The notes beneath the pieces were generated by a model. That model did no database searches. It saw only the letters and a program-made list of their open reading frames with translations, and was not told where the DNA came from. A stretch of DNA of 64,000 bases from Streptomyces atratus (GTDB lineage: Bacteria > Actinomycetota > Actinomycetes > Streptomycetales > Streptomycetaceae): contig NZ_BMRN01000008.1 in assembly GCF_014648655.1 (NCBI RefSeq), positions 248,001 to 312,000 on the forward strand. The letters are read 5' to 3'. Positions 40,295 to 48,093 of this stretch are shown here, piece by piece (the first letter of the stretch is position 1; each line of letters begins with the position of its first letter). The position numbers and the translations under genes are program-made.

Positions 40295-41916
40295 GTACTG
40301 CGACCGACACACAGCGCAAGGCGCCCGCCGGCGAGCGGGTGGCCGACTGGGCGGACGGCCGGCTCGGGATCTACTCCCTGGCCAAGGCCAACATGCGCAA
40401 GATCTTCCCGGACCACTGGTCCTTCATGCTCGGTGAGATCGCCCTCTACAGCTTCATCATCATCATCCTCACGGGTGTGTATCTGACGCTGTTCTTCGAC
40501 CCGACCATGAGCGAGGTCGTGTACCACGGCTCGTACGAGCCGATGCAGGGCATCCGGATGTCGCAGGCCTACGCCTCGACGCTGGACATCAGCTTCGACG
40601 TCCGCGGTGGTCTGCTGGTCCGCCAGATCCACCACTGGGCCGCGCTGATCTTCCTGGCCGGCATGTTCGTGCACATGATGCGCGTCTTCTTCACGGGTGC
40701 GTTCCGCAAGCCGCGTGAGATCAACTGGCTGTTCGGCTTCCTGCTGTTCGTGCTGGGTATGTTCACCGGCTTCACCGGCTACTCGCTCCCGGACGACCTG
40801 CTCTCCGGTACGGGTGTCCGCTTCACCCAGGGCGCGATCCTGTCGATGCCGATCGTCGGCACGTACATCTCGATGTTCCTGTTCGGCGGAGAGTTCCCCG
40901 GCCACGACTTCATCAGCCGGTTCTACTCGATCCACATCCTGCTGCTGCCGGGCATCATGCTCGGTCTGCTGGTGGCGCACCTGATCCTGGTCTTCTACCA
41001 CAAGCACACGCAGTTCGCGGGTCCCGGCCGCACCAACAAGAACGTCGTCGGCATGCCGCTCATGCCGGTGTACATGGCGAAGGCCGGTGGCTTCTTCTTC
41101 CTGGTCTTCGGCATCATCGCCATCATCGCGGCGATCGCCACGATCAACCCGATCTGGAACATCGGCCCGTACCGGCCGGACCAGGTGTCCACCGGCGCCC
41201 AGCCCGACTGGTACATGGGCTTCGCCGAGGGTCTGATCCGAGTGATGCCCGGCTGGGAGATCAACCTCTGGGGCCACACGCTCGTCCTGGGTGTGTTCAT
41301 CCCGCTGATGGCCTTCGGACTGGTGCTCGCGATCATCGCGGTCTACCCGTTCGTCGAGTCCTGGGTCACCGGGGACAAGCGCGAGCACCACATCCTGGAC
41401 CGCCCGCGCAACGCCCCGACCCGGACGGCCTTCGGCGTCGCCTGGATCACCGAGTACGTCGTCGTCTTCATCGGCGGTGCCAACGACCTGTGGGCCACGC
41501 ACTTCCACCTGTCGCTGAACGCCATCTCCTGGTTCGTCCGGATCTTCATCTTCGTCGGCCCGGTCATCGCGTTCGTCGCCACCCGGCGGATCTGCCTCGG
41601 CCTCCAGCGCCGCGACAAGGAGAAGGTGCTGCACGGGCGCGAGTCCGGCATCATCAAGCGCCTGCCGCACGGTGAGTTCGTCGAGATCCACGAGCCGCTC
41701 GGCCCCGAGCAGCTGCACACGCTCACCGCGCACGAGCAGTACAAGCCGGTCGAGATCGGCCCGACGGTCGACAAGAACGGTGTCGAGCGCAAGGTGCCCG
41801 CACTGCAGAAGCTGCGGGCCAGGCTCAGCAAGGGCTACTACGGCGAGGACAATCAGATCGCCAAGCCCACCGCCGAGGAGTACAAGGAGATCACCAGCGG
41901 CCACGGTCACCACTGA
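40291..41916 (+). CDS. qcrB: Cytochrome b subunit QcrB
   Basis: Core membrane subunit of cytochrome bcc, 541 residues, with menaquinol-oxidising and -reducing sites. Heme-binding histidines lie in RQIHHWAALIFLAGMFVHMM and YSIHILLLPGIMLGLLVAH; the Qo-site motif is PDWY rather than PEWY (AQPDWYMG), as in actinobacteria. Residues beyond about 430 form a long cytoplasmic tail, charged and unrelated to mitochondrial cytochrome b. ATG 40291 overlaps the qcrA stop, so qcrC, qcrA and qcrB are translated in step. Confidence 0.97.
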   Translation: MSTATDTQRKAPAGERVADWADGRLGIYSLAKANMRKIFPDHWSFMLGEIALYSFIIIILTGVYLTLFFDPTMSEVVYHGSYEPMQGIRMSQAYASTLDISFDVRGGLLVRQIHHWAALIFLAGMFVHMMRVFFTGAFRKPREINWLFGFLLFVLGMFTGFTGYSLPDDLLSGTGVRFTQGAILSMPIVGTYISMFLFGGEFPGHDFISRFYSIHILLLPGIMLGLLVAHLILVFYHKHTQFAGPGRTNKNVVGMPLMPVYMAKAGGFFFLVFGIIAIIAAIATINPIWNIGPYRPDQVSTGAQPDWYMGFAEGLIRVMPGWEINLWGHTLVLGVFIPLMAFGLVLAIIAVYPFVESWVTGDKREHHILDRPRNAPTRTAFGVAWITEYVVVFIGGANDLWATHFHLSLNAISWFVRIFIFVGPVIAFVATRRICLGLQRRDKEKVLHGRESGIIKRLPHGEFVEIHEPLGPEQLHTLTAHEQYKPVEIGPTVDKNGVERKVPALQKLRARLSKGYYGEDNQIAKPTAEEYKEITSGHGHH

Positions 41917-41939
41917 TCGCCTGAACTGATCGCCACAGC

Positions 41940-41970
41940 AGAGCCCCGTCCATCCGATGGACGGGGCTCT
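41940..41970 (+). terminator. Terminator of the ctaE-qcrCAB block
   Basis: Nearly perfect palindrome: 15-nt arms agagccccgtccatc / gatggacggggctct separated by one base, shortly after qcrB. Confidence 0.8.
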
Positions 41971-42041
41971 TCGCTGTCCGTGGCGCTCGATAGGGTGGGG
42001 GGCAACCCCTTTTATCGGCTATGGACCCCCAGGAGCGGACC

Positions 42042-43106
42042 ATGAACGTTGTGACCCCGGTCGGCGGCGACAGCGTGGCGGACCGTTCCTGGCCCGGCGT
42101 GCTGAACCCGCTGCTGCGCGGCGAGAACCTGACCGCGGACGACACCGCATGGGCGATGGACCGCATCATGAGCGGTGAGGCGACCGATGTGCAGATCGCC
42201 GGTTTCGCGGTGGCCCTGCGCGCCAAGGGCGAGACGGTCGACGAGGTGTCCGGCCTGGTGCGCGCGATGTACGAGCACGCCAACACGATCCACGTACCCG
42301 GTCGCACGGTCGACATCGTCGGCACCGGCGGCGACCTCGCCAAGACGGTCAACATTTCCACGATGTCGGCGATCGTCATCGCGGGTACCGGCGCCAAGGT
42401 CGTCAAGCACGGCAACCGCGCCTCCTCGTCGGCGAGCGGTTCCTCCGATGTGCTGGAGAAGCTCGGCGTCAATCTGGAGCTCAACGCGCAGCGGGTCGTC
42501 GAGGTCGCCGAGGAGGCGGGCATCACCTTCTGCTTCGCGGTGAAGTTCCACCCCGCCCTGCGCTACGCTGCCAGGGCCCGCAAGGAGCTCGGCGCCCCGA
42601 CGACGTTCAACATCCTCGGGCCGCTCACCAACCCGGCCAAGGTCCGCTCCCAGGCCATCGGCGTCGCCGACCTGCGGATGGCGCCCATCGTCGCCGGTGT
42701 CCTCGCCGAGCGCGGCAATTCGGCGCTGGTCTTCCGCGGCGACGACGGCCTGGACGAACTGGCGACCACCGCGACCTCGCGCGTCTGGGTGGTCCGGGAC
42801 GGATCGGTGCGCGAGGAGGCGTTCGACCCGCGCGACGTCGGTCTGGAGCTGGTGCCGGCGCAGGCGCTGCGCGGCGCCGACGCCTCGTACAACGCGGATG
42901 TGGCCCGCCGGGTGCTGGCCGGCGAGCGAGGCCCCGTACGGGAGGCCGTGCTGCTCAACTCGGCAGCGGCACTGGTCGCGCTGGACCCGACGGACGGCAC
43001 GCTGAACGAGCAGCTCGTCGCAGGGATCGCGAAGGCCGCCGAGTCCATCGACTCGGGGGCGGCCCGGCAGGCGCTGGAACGCTGGGTGGCGGTCAGCAAC
43101 GCCTGA
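42042..43106 (+). CDS. trpD: Anthranilate phosphoribosyltransferase TrpD
   Basis: Cytosolic enzyme of 354 residues catalysing the second step of tryptophan synthesis from chorismate, anthranilate plus PRPP. The PRPP-binding motif VDIVGTGGDLAKTVNISTM and anthranilate-site blocks (KHGNRASSSASGSSDVLEKL, FNILGPLTNPA) are clear. ATG 42042 has AGGAG at 6-7 nt; a start at 42021 is less likely. It is isolated from other trp genes, and the tail after about 330 is normal. Streptomyces often carry two trpD paralogues, one linked to antibiotics; which this is cannot be told here. Confidence 0.94.
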   Translation: MNVVTPVGGDSVADRSWPGVLNPLLRGENLTADDTAWAMDRIMSGEATDVQIAGFAVALRAKGETVDEVSGLVRAMYEHANTIHVPGRTVDIVGTGGDLAKTVNISTMSAIVIAGTGAKVVKHGNRASSSASGSSDVLEKLGVNLELNAQRVVEVAEEAGITFCFAVKFHPALRYAARARKELGAPTTFNILGPLTNPAKVRSQAIGVADLRMAPIVAGVLAERGNSALVFRGDDGLDELATTATSRVWVVRDGSVREEAFDPRDVGLELVPAQALRGADASYNADVARRVLAGERGPVREAVLLNSAAALVALDPTDGTLNEQLVAGIAKAAESIDSGAARQALERWVAVSNA

Positions 43107-43122
43107 CCCGACGGGATGTGAG

Positions 43123-43157
43123 GCAGGGCGCGGTCCAGATCTTGGACCGCGCCTTGC
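43123..43157 (+). terminator. Terminator after trpD
   Basis: 15-bp stem with one G-T pair (gcagggcgcggtcca / tggaccgcgccttgc) and a 5-nt loop, about 17 nt after trpD. Confidence 0.8.
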
Positions 43158-43189
43158 GCGTTGACGCACGTATGGCAAGATGCTCGGCA

Positions 43190-43307
43190 GGTCATGAGTG
43201 ACAGCGACTACGGCCCCGGCCCGCTGTCCGGCAACCCTCCGTCCGTGGCGGGGTGCCCCGGGTGAAGACCAGGCCGTAGGCAGCGAGGTCTGCGGCAAGC
43301 GCGGGCC
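43190..43307 (+). ncRNA. SAM-IV riboswitch
   Basis: S-adenosylmethionine-binding RNA leader of the SAM-IV class. Conserved blocks match the class from memory: ggtcatgagtgacagcg, the core ccggcaaccctcc, ggggtgccccgggtga and the closing tgcggcaagcgcgggcc pseudoknot segment. A plausible promoter lies just upstream (ttgcgc at 43154, aagatg at 43177, 17-nt spacing), so transcription would begin near the aptamer. The controlled gene is the class V aminotransferase at 43483. After the aptamer, 43308-43482 holds a short leader ORF and a weak hairpin that may act in expression control. Confidence 0.9.
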
Positions 43308-43361
43308 CCTCGGCATCTGTGAATGCCAGCCCCCGGGGTCCTGGTCCCTAGGGAGTCTCTT

Positions 43362-43382
43362 GTGAGCAAGCGAATGCGATAG
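43362..43382 (+). CDS. Short leader ORF behind the riboswitch
   Basis: GTG AGC AAG CGA ATG CGA TAG would encode VSKRMR and has GGGAG at about 8 nt. Its stop overlaps a small hairpin (agggc / gccct, 43381-43396). It lies between the SAM-IV aptamer and the main start, so it may couple translation to leader folding. Such a short frame can also be chance. Confidence 0.35.
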   Translation: MSKRMR

Positions 43383-43482
43383 GGCTTATCGGCCCTCCTC
43401 CGCACACCCATTTTCACTTTCCGCTGCGCTGCCGCGTATCCGCCGGCGCATGCAATTCGCCTGCCTGTTACGGGAGTTCGCC

Positions 43483-44895
43483 ATGTCTGTCTTCACCGCT
43501 GCCGCCGATCAGTCACTTTGTACCCCTCTGCCGGTTCTGGGCAAGGATGTAACGGTTCCGCTGGTCACGGGTGGTGAAGTCACGTACGCCGCTCTCGACT
43601 ACGCCGCCAGCGCCCCGGCCCTGCAGCGCGTCTGGGACGACGTCGCCGCGTACGCCCCGTACTACGGCAGCGTCCACCGCGGCGCCGGGTACCTCTCGCA
43701 GCTCTCCACGGACCTCTTCGAGAACAGCCGCGCGACCGTCGCGGAGTTCCTCGGCTGCCGCGCCGACGACCAGGTGATCTTCACCCGCTCGACCACCGAC
43801 TCCCTCAACCTGCTGGCCGCCGTCGTCCCCGCCGACTGCCAGGTCTTCGTGTACGAGACCGAGCACCACGCCTCGCTGCTGCCCTGGCGCGATGCCCGGG
43901 TGACCTACCTCAACGCCCCGCGAACCCCGGCCCAGGCCGTCGAGACGCTGGAGCGGGCGCTCGCCGACCGTGACCCCTACGGGCCTGCGCTGGTCTGCGT
44001 CACCGGCGCCTCCAACGTCACCGGCGAACTGTGGCCGGTCAAGGAACTGGCGGCCGCCGCGCACGCGCACGGTGCCCGGATCGTGCTGGACGCCGCGCAG
44101 CTCGCCCCGCACCACCCCGTCGACATCGCAGAGCTGGACGTCGACTGGGTCGCCTTCTCCGGACACAAGCTGTACGCGCCGTTCGGCTCGGGTGTGCTCG
44201 CGGGCCGGGCCGACTGGCTGCAGGACGCCGAGCCGTACCTGGCCGGCGGCGGAGCCTCGCGCAAGGTCGCCCGCCGCACGGATGGCGGTGTGGACGTCGA
44301 GTGGCACTCCACCGCCGCCCGCCACGAGGCCGGTTCCCCCAACGTCATCGGCGTGTACTCCATCGCCTCCGCCTGCAAGGCGCTGACCGAGGCGGGCTTC
44401 GACCGGCTCGTAGCCCGTGAGCAGCAGCTCGTCACCCGGGTCCGCGAAGGCCTCGCCGAGGTCCCCCAGGTCAAGGTGCTGTCGCTGTTCGGCGACGACG
44501 CCCCGCGGGTCGGCGTCATCTCCTTCGTGGTGGAGGGCTGGAACAGCTCGCACTTCGCCGCGGCGCTCTCCGCCGAGTACGGCATCGGGGTGCGCGACGG
44601 ACTGTTCTGCGCCCACCCGCTGGTCCGCACCCTGCTGGGCAGCGATCCGCAGGACCCGGGCGAGTGCGGTGCGCCGGAGGCCGAGCCGGGCGAGCTCCCC
44701 CAGTCTCGAACAGACTCGACCGGGGGGACCCCCCTGCTCAACGCGATCCGGGTGAGCTTCGGCGCCGGTACACCGGACGAGCACATCGAGCGATTCGTGT
44801 GCGCGGTCAAGGAACTGGTGAGCAAGGGCGCCCAGTGGAAGTACCGCACCGAGGACGGCCGCTGCGTCCCGGACCGGGGCGCAGCGCAGCTCTGA
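43483..44895 (+). CDS. Class V PLP aminotransferase, cysteine desulfurase-like, under SAM-IV control
   Basis: Protein of 470 residues. The class V fold shows the PLP Lys in FSGHKLYAPFGSGVL, the PLP-ring Asp in VLDAAQLAPHHPVD and an EHHASLLPWR block, as in SufS/IscS/CsdA. The expected persulfide Cys position is not obvious; the C-terminal loop has GLFCAHPLVRTL. ATG 43483 (MSVFTAAADQSL) follows GGGAG at 6 nt; an ATG 33 nt upstream lacks one. An insert of about 20 residues (from codons at 44693-44734) interrupts the otherwise conserved C-terminal part. SAM control implies a role in methionine, cysteine or sulfur use; the exact reaction is unproven. Confidence 0.82.
   Translation: MSVFTAAADQSLCTPLPVLGKDVTVPLVTGGEVTYAALDYAASAPALQRVWDDVAAYAPYYGSVHRGAGYLSQLSTDLFENSRATVAEFLGCRADDQVIFTRSTTDSLNLLAAVVPADCQVFVYETEHHASLLPWRDARVTYLNAPRTPAQAVETLERALADRDPYGPALVCVTGASNVTGELWPVKELAAAAHAHGARIVLDAAQLAPHHPVDIAELDVDWVAFSGHKLYAPFGSGVLAGRADWLQDAEPYLAGGGASRKVARRTDGGVDVEWHSTAARHEAGSPNVIGVYSIASACKALTEAGFDRLVAREQQLVTRVREGLAEVPQVKVLSLFGDDAPRVGVISFVVEGWNSSHFAAALSAEYGIGVRDGLFCAHPLVRTLLGSDPQDPGECGAPEAEPGELPQSRTDSTGGTPLLNAIRVSFGAGTPDEHIERFVCAVKELVSKGAQWKYRTEDGRCVPDRGAAQL
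44693..44734. repeat. Palindromic repeat-like insert inside the aminotransferase gene
   Basis: About 42 bp with opposed ctccccc and ggggggac runs around an agtct-cgaac-agact core, an arrangement of the kind scattered through Streptomyces genomes. It is in frame, adding residues ELPQSRTDSTGGTPL to a loop. Confidence 0.5.
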
Positions 44896-44905
44896 CGGTC
44901 ACGCA

Positions 44906-44953
44906 GCACTGCGGCGGGGGACGGGCTCGGCTGCCCGTCCCCCGCCGCAGTGC
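44906..44953. terminator. Strong bidirectional terminator
   Basis: Perfect 21-bp stem with arms 44906-44926 and 44933-44953 (gcactgcggcgggggacggg on the left) and a 6-nt loop, lying between the convergent aminotransferase and Lrp-like genes. Confidence 0.9.
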
Positions 44954-44975
44954 AACGCCGTAATGAGGGGCGTAC

Positions 44976-45257
44976 CTACGCGTCGAGGCCGATGGCGAAG
45001 GCGGCCTCCAGGTCGTGCTGCGAGTACGTACGGAAGGCCACATGCGTATCGGTGGCCTCGACGCCGGGGATCTTGCTGATCCGGCCGGGGATGACGTCCG
45101 CCAGATCGTCGTGCTTGGCCACCCGGACCATGGCGATCAGGTCGTACGTACCGGTGACCGAGAAGACCTCGCTGACGCTGTCCAGCGCCGCGATGGCCTC
45201 GGCGATCTCGGGAATCCGGTCCACGCTGGTTTTGATGAGCACGATCGCGGTGATCAC
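44976..45257 (-). CDS. Stand-alone Lrp/AsnC ligand-binding (RAM) domain protein
   Basis: Small protein of 93 residues that is only the RAM domain of Lrp/AsnC regulators (MITAIVLIKTSVDRIPEIAE), with no DNA-binding half. RAM domains bind amino acids and oligomerise as dimers, tetramers or octamers. Here the domain may sense an amino acid and modulate another protein. GTG 45257 overlaps the rhomboid stop (GTGA, 45254-45257), so the two are translationally coupled. Confidence 0.85.
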   Translation of the reverse strand: MITAIVLIKTSVDRIPEIAEAIAALDSVSEVFSVTGTYDLIAMVRVAKHDDLADVIPGRISKIPGVEATDTHVAFRTYSQHDLEAAFAIGLDA

Positions 45258-46006
45258 GGCTGGCTTTCTCCCTCGGTGGCCGTGGCTGGAGTCTTCACTC
45301 TATCCGTACGCCGGTATCGCCCCCAGGCGTAGAGGAAGCCGAGGGCGAAGCCGACCACATGGGCCAGATAGGCCACGCCGGGGCCCCCGCTGCCCGCGCC
45401 CTGGACCGCCAGCCACTGCAGGACGAACCAGAAGATCAGCACGATCCAGGCAGGGAAGCGCAGCGGCAGGAAGAAGAGGAACGGGAACAGGCTGGTGACC
45501 CGGGCCCTGGGGAACAGGTAGAGGAACGCTCCCAGCACCGCCGAGATCGCCCCCGACGCACCGACGAGCGTCTCGTCGGACGAGGCGTGCGCGGCCGCAT
45601 AGCCGACCAGGGCGAGATAGCCGCAGCCGAGATAGAAGAAGGTGAACTCGGCATGGCCCATGCGCTCCTCGGCCATCGCCCCGAACACGTACAGGAAGAG
45701 CATGTTGCCGAGCAGATGCAGCCAGCTGCCGTGCACGAAGAGGGCGGTGAGCGGGGTGAGCAGGGCGCGTGCGGAGCCGTCCCACAGCTCGCTCGGGATC
45801 ACGCCCCAGCGTTCGAAGTACCCGGCCTGGGCGGCGAGCAGGGCGTCGGCGGTGCCGTAGGACGGGTTGAAGCCGGAGAGCGGACTGATCAGGAAGACCA
45901 GACAGCACAGGGCGATCAGGGCATAGGCCACGGGCGGTCCGCCCGAGGTGACCGTCCGTAGCAGTCCACTGGCTAATCTGGCGGCCGCAGCCCGCCGATC
46001 GATCAT
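45254..46006 (-). CDS. Rhomboid-family intramembrane serine protease
   Basis: Membrane protein of 250 residues with six to seven helices. The catalytic Ser lies in VGASGAISAVLGAF (about 158-171) and the His in YLAHVVGFALGFLY; HLLGNMLFLYVFG in an earlier helix is also family-typical. Rhomboids cut transmembrane substrates within the membrane. ATG 46006 (MIDRRAAAARLASG) is favoured; a TTG 18 nt upstream is open. The stop overlaps the RAM-domain start, an unusual partnership. Substrates unknown. Confidence 0.85.
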   Translation of the reverse strand: MIDRRAAAARLASGLLRTVTSGGPPVAYALIALCCLVFLISPLSGFNPSYGTADALLAAQAGYFERWGVIPSELWDGSARALLTPLTALFVHGSWLHLLGNMLFLYVFGAMAEERMGHAEFTFFYLGCGYLALVGYAAAHASSDETLVGASGAISAVLGAFLYLFPRARVTSLFPFLFFLPLRFPAWIVLIFWFVLQWLAVQGAGSGGPGVAYLAHVVGFALGFLYAWGRYRRTDRVKTPATATEGESQP

Positions 46007-46167
46007 GAACAGAGCATGACGCAAGTGGAGGGAACGGGACAGACCGCCTCGCCGTGTCGGGGGGACGTGGCTAGGCCGTAGGGTTACGGCAGGACATCCG
46101 CAGTTCGACGGCGCACCGCGAGATCCTTGAAGCAGGCAGCACGAGGCTCGACGAAAGAGGACGCACG

Positions 46168-46410
46168 ATGACGACGGTTCCCCAGCCGACCGACGGGACC
46201 CGCTGGCGCTGCACGCTCTGCGGAAATCTCACACGGTTCGACGTGACGCGTTCCTCCAAGGTCATCGAATACGTCCACCTCGACCTGGCCGGGGAGTCCA
46301 CCGTAGAGGAACGCGAGGTGGTCAGTGAGACCATCGAGTCGGTGCGCTGCCGGTGGTGCAATGCGGTGGATCAGATCGAACTGGTGGACAGGCCGGGTGC
46401 CGACTCCTGA
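46168..46410 (+). CDS. Small zinc-ribbon protein
   Basis: Protein of 80 residues with two CxxC knuckles, CTLCGN (about 15-20) and CRWCNA (about 60-65), consistent with one bound zinc. Actinobacteria carry conserved relatives of this size. ATG 46168 has AAAGAGG upstream. The NYN-domain gene begins 34 bp downstream in the same direction, so they may be co-transcribed. Nucleic-acid or protein binding is likely, but the exact function is unknown. Confidence 0.8.
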   Translation: MTTVPQPTDGTRWRCTLCGNLTRFDVTRSSKVIEYVHLDLAGESTVEEREVVSETIESVRCRWCNAVDQIELVDRPGADS

Positions 46411-46444
46411 CGGGGCCGTGCGGACAGACAATTTGGGGTGACGG

Positions 46445-47809
46445 ATGGTGGAGCAGCCCGCTAGCGGCGCCGAGTCGGCCGAGGCGGCCGACGACGCCGT
46501 CGAGGCGCTCGACCGCCCGCTGCCCGAAGGTGTACGGCGCCGGGTCGTCGCGCTGGTCTCGGACGCGTTCGGCGGTCTGACGGTCACCGAACTGCCGGCC
46601 CAGCTGAGACAGTACGCCCGCTTCACCCCGACCCGGCGCGCCAAGTTCGCCGGCAATGCGATGGCGGCCGCGCTGGAGGGCGACGCGCTGTTCCGGCAGC
46701 GTATCGGCGAATGGCTCAAGGAGGAGCAGCCGGAGCTGACGGCCGCGCTGGAGGCCGGTTCGCCGCCCGCCGCCGCCGACCCCGTCGATGTGGCCGCCGC
46801 GGCCTATGTGCTGCGCCCGGTCGGCTGGGTGAAGCTGGTCACCTCCGCCGGCGAGGAGGTTCAGCGGGCCGATGCCGAGCGCGCCGACGAGGAGAGCCGT
46901 CGCGAGCTGGAACGGCTGCGCGACGAACTCGCCCAGGCCCGCTCCCAGACGAAGAGCGAGACCGAACGGCTCCGCGGCGAGCTGGACGCGGCCCGCAAGG
47001 AAGCCGATTCCCTTCAGCGCAAACTGCGCAGTGTCGCCAACGAGGTCAAGCGCGGCGAGGCCGCGCTGCGGCGCAGCCGGGCCGAGACCGACGCCGTACG
47101 GTCCGAGGCGGCCGCCCAGGTCTCCGCGGCCGAGAGCGAGTCCCGTCGGCTCAAGGCGCGGCTCGGTGAGGCCGAGGCGTCCGTCGAGGCGGGCCGCAGG
47201 GCCGCCAGGGAGGGCCGTTCGGTCGAGGACATGCGGTTGCGGCTGCTGCTGGACACGGTGCTCGACGCGGCCAGCGGGCTCCGTCGTGAACTGGCCCTGC
47301 CACCCTCCTCGATCCGCCCCGCGGACAGTGTCGACGCGGTCGAGCCCGGCCGGATGTCGCCCAAGGACATTGCCGCCAGGGCGCTTTCAGAGACCGACCC
47401 GGCCCTGCTCGACCAGTTGCTCGCGCTGCCGCAGGCGCATCTGATCGTGGACGGCTACAACGTCACCAAGACCGGCTATCCGCAGCTGCCGCTGGAGAAG
47501 CAGCGGTTGCGGCTGCTGGGCGGTCTCGCGGTGCTCGCGGCGCAGACCGGCGCGGAGATGACCTGTGTCTTCGACGGGGCGGAACTGGCCGCCCCGGTAC
47601 TGCTCGCACCGCCGCGCGGAGTCCGGGTGCTGTTCAGCAAGCCCGGTGTGACCGCCGATGAACTCATCCGTCAGCTGGCGCGCGCCGAACCGCCGGGCCG
47701 GCCCGTCGTGGTGGTCTCCACCGACCGCGAAGTCGCCGACGGAGTGGCGAAGGCGGGCGCCAGGCCCGTTGCGTCCGTCTTGCTCCTGAAGCGCCTTTCG
47801 CGCGTCTAG
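46445..47809 (+). CDS. NYN-domain (YacP/Rae1-like) RNase-type protein with coiled coil
   Basis: Protein of 454 residues. The N-terminal part (about 25-140) is helical and contains ELPAQLRQYARFTPTRRAKFAG. A long charged coiled coil follows (about 145-260, repeats of E, R and L such as ELERLRDELAQARSQTKSE). The C-terminal 170 residues are a PIN-like NYN domain: LIVDGYNVTKTGYPQLPLEK with catalytic-type Asp, CVFDGAEL and VVVSTDREVADGV. YacP/Rae1 relatives in Bacillus cleave mRNA in a translation-dependent way; the extra coiled coil is actinobacterial. Likely an RNA-processing nuclease. Confidence 0.85.
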   Translation: MVEQPASGAESAEAADDAVEALDRPLPEGVRRRVVALVSDAFGGLTVTELPAQLRQYARFTPTRRAKFAGNAMAAALEGDALFRQRIGEWLKEEQPELTAALEAGSPPAAADPVDVAAAAYVLRPVGWVKLVTSAGEEVQRADAERADEESRRELERLRDELAQARSQTKSETERLRGELDAARKEADSLQRKLRSVANEVKRGEAALRRSRAETDAVRSEAAAQVSAAESESRRLKARLGEAEASVEAGRRAAREGRSVEDMRLRLLLDTVLDAASGLRRELALPPSSIRPADSVDAVEPGRMSPKDIAARALSETDPALLDQLLALPQAHLIVDGYNVTKTGYPQLPLEKQRLRLLGGLAVLAAQTGAEMTCVFDGAELAAPVLLAPPRGVRVLFSKPGVTADELIRQLARAEPPGRPVVVVSTDREVADGVAKAGARPVASVLLLKRLSRV

Positions 47810-47923
47810 TGACGCTTGTCGGGACTCGGTGGAAATCAGGGAACGGACCGTCAAGTCACCGCTACACCCTGTGTGATGTGGGTAAAGAAGTACCTCCTGT
47901 GACGAGATTTTTCTTGTGAGGAT

Positions 47924-47953
47924 TTGAACTGATCACAAGTTGGTCACTAGGGT
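47924..47953 (+). promoter_or_regulatory. Promoter for the ydaO-NlpC/P60 transcript
   Basis: A -35 ttgaac (47924-47929) and a -10 tagggt (47948-47953) with an 18-nt spacer, which would start transcription near 47960, just ahead of the riboswitch. A housekeeping-type promoter is likely. Confidence 0.55.
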
Positions 47954-47959
47954 CGGGCC

Positions 47960-48085
47960 TCGAACCTTCGCACGGTTGATCACCCATTCGGGGTGACGGC
48001 GAAGGCGCCGCCGAGTCCGTGACATGCACGGAGCCGGGGATCGAGTCCCCCCACAGCCCGGTAGGCGGCTCAAGGAAGAAGGAGC
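47960..48085 (+). ncRNA. ydaO/yuaA cyclic di-AMP riboswitch
   Basis: Leader RNA with the ydaO class consensus: ggcgaaggcgccgccgagtc, then a hairpin ccgtgacatgcacgg, a second stem ggggatcgagtcccc and the closing cagcccggtaggcggctc. In Streptomyces this class precedes genes for cell-wall hydrolases (NlpC/P60, Rpf), turning them down when cyclic di-AMP is high. It ends about 10 nt before the start of the first NlpC/P60 gene. Only this copy of the tandem pair has it. Confidence 0.9.
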
Positions 48086-48093
48086 TCGCCTTC

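Noticed and set aside
40189..41913. Minus-strand open frame opposite qcrB
   Set aside because: Acidic/His-rich low-complexity translation; the true gene on the plus strand has heme ligands and PDWY.
43208..43417. Minus-strand open frame over the SAM-IV region
   Set aside because: Overlaps a riboswitch with clear class motifs; no coding evidence.
48019..48093. Longer N-terminus of the first NlpC/P60 protein
   Set aside because: Would translate the ydaO riboswitch and place sequence before the signal peptide; GTG 48094 has AAGGAG.
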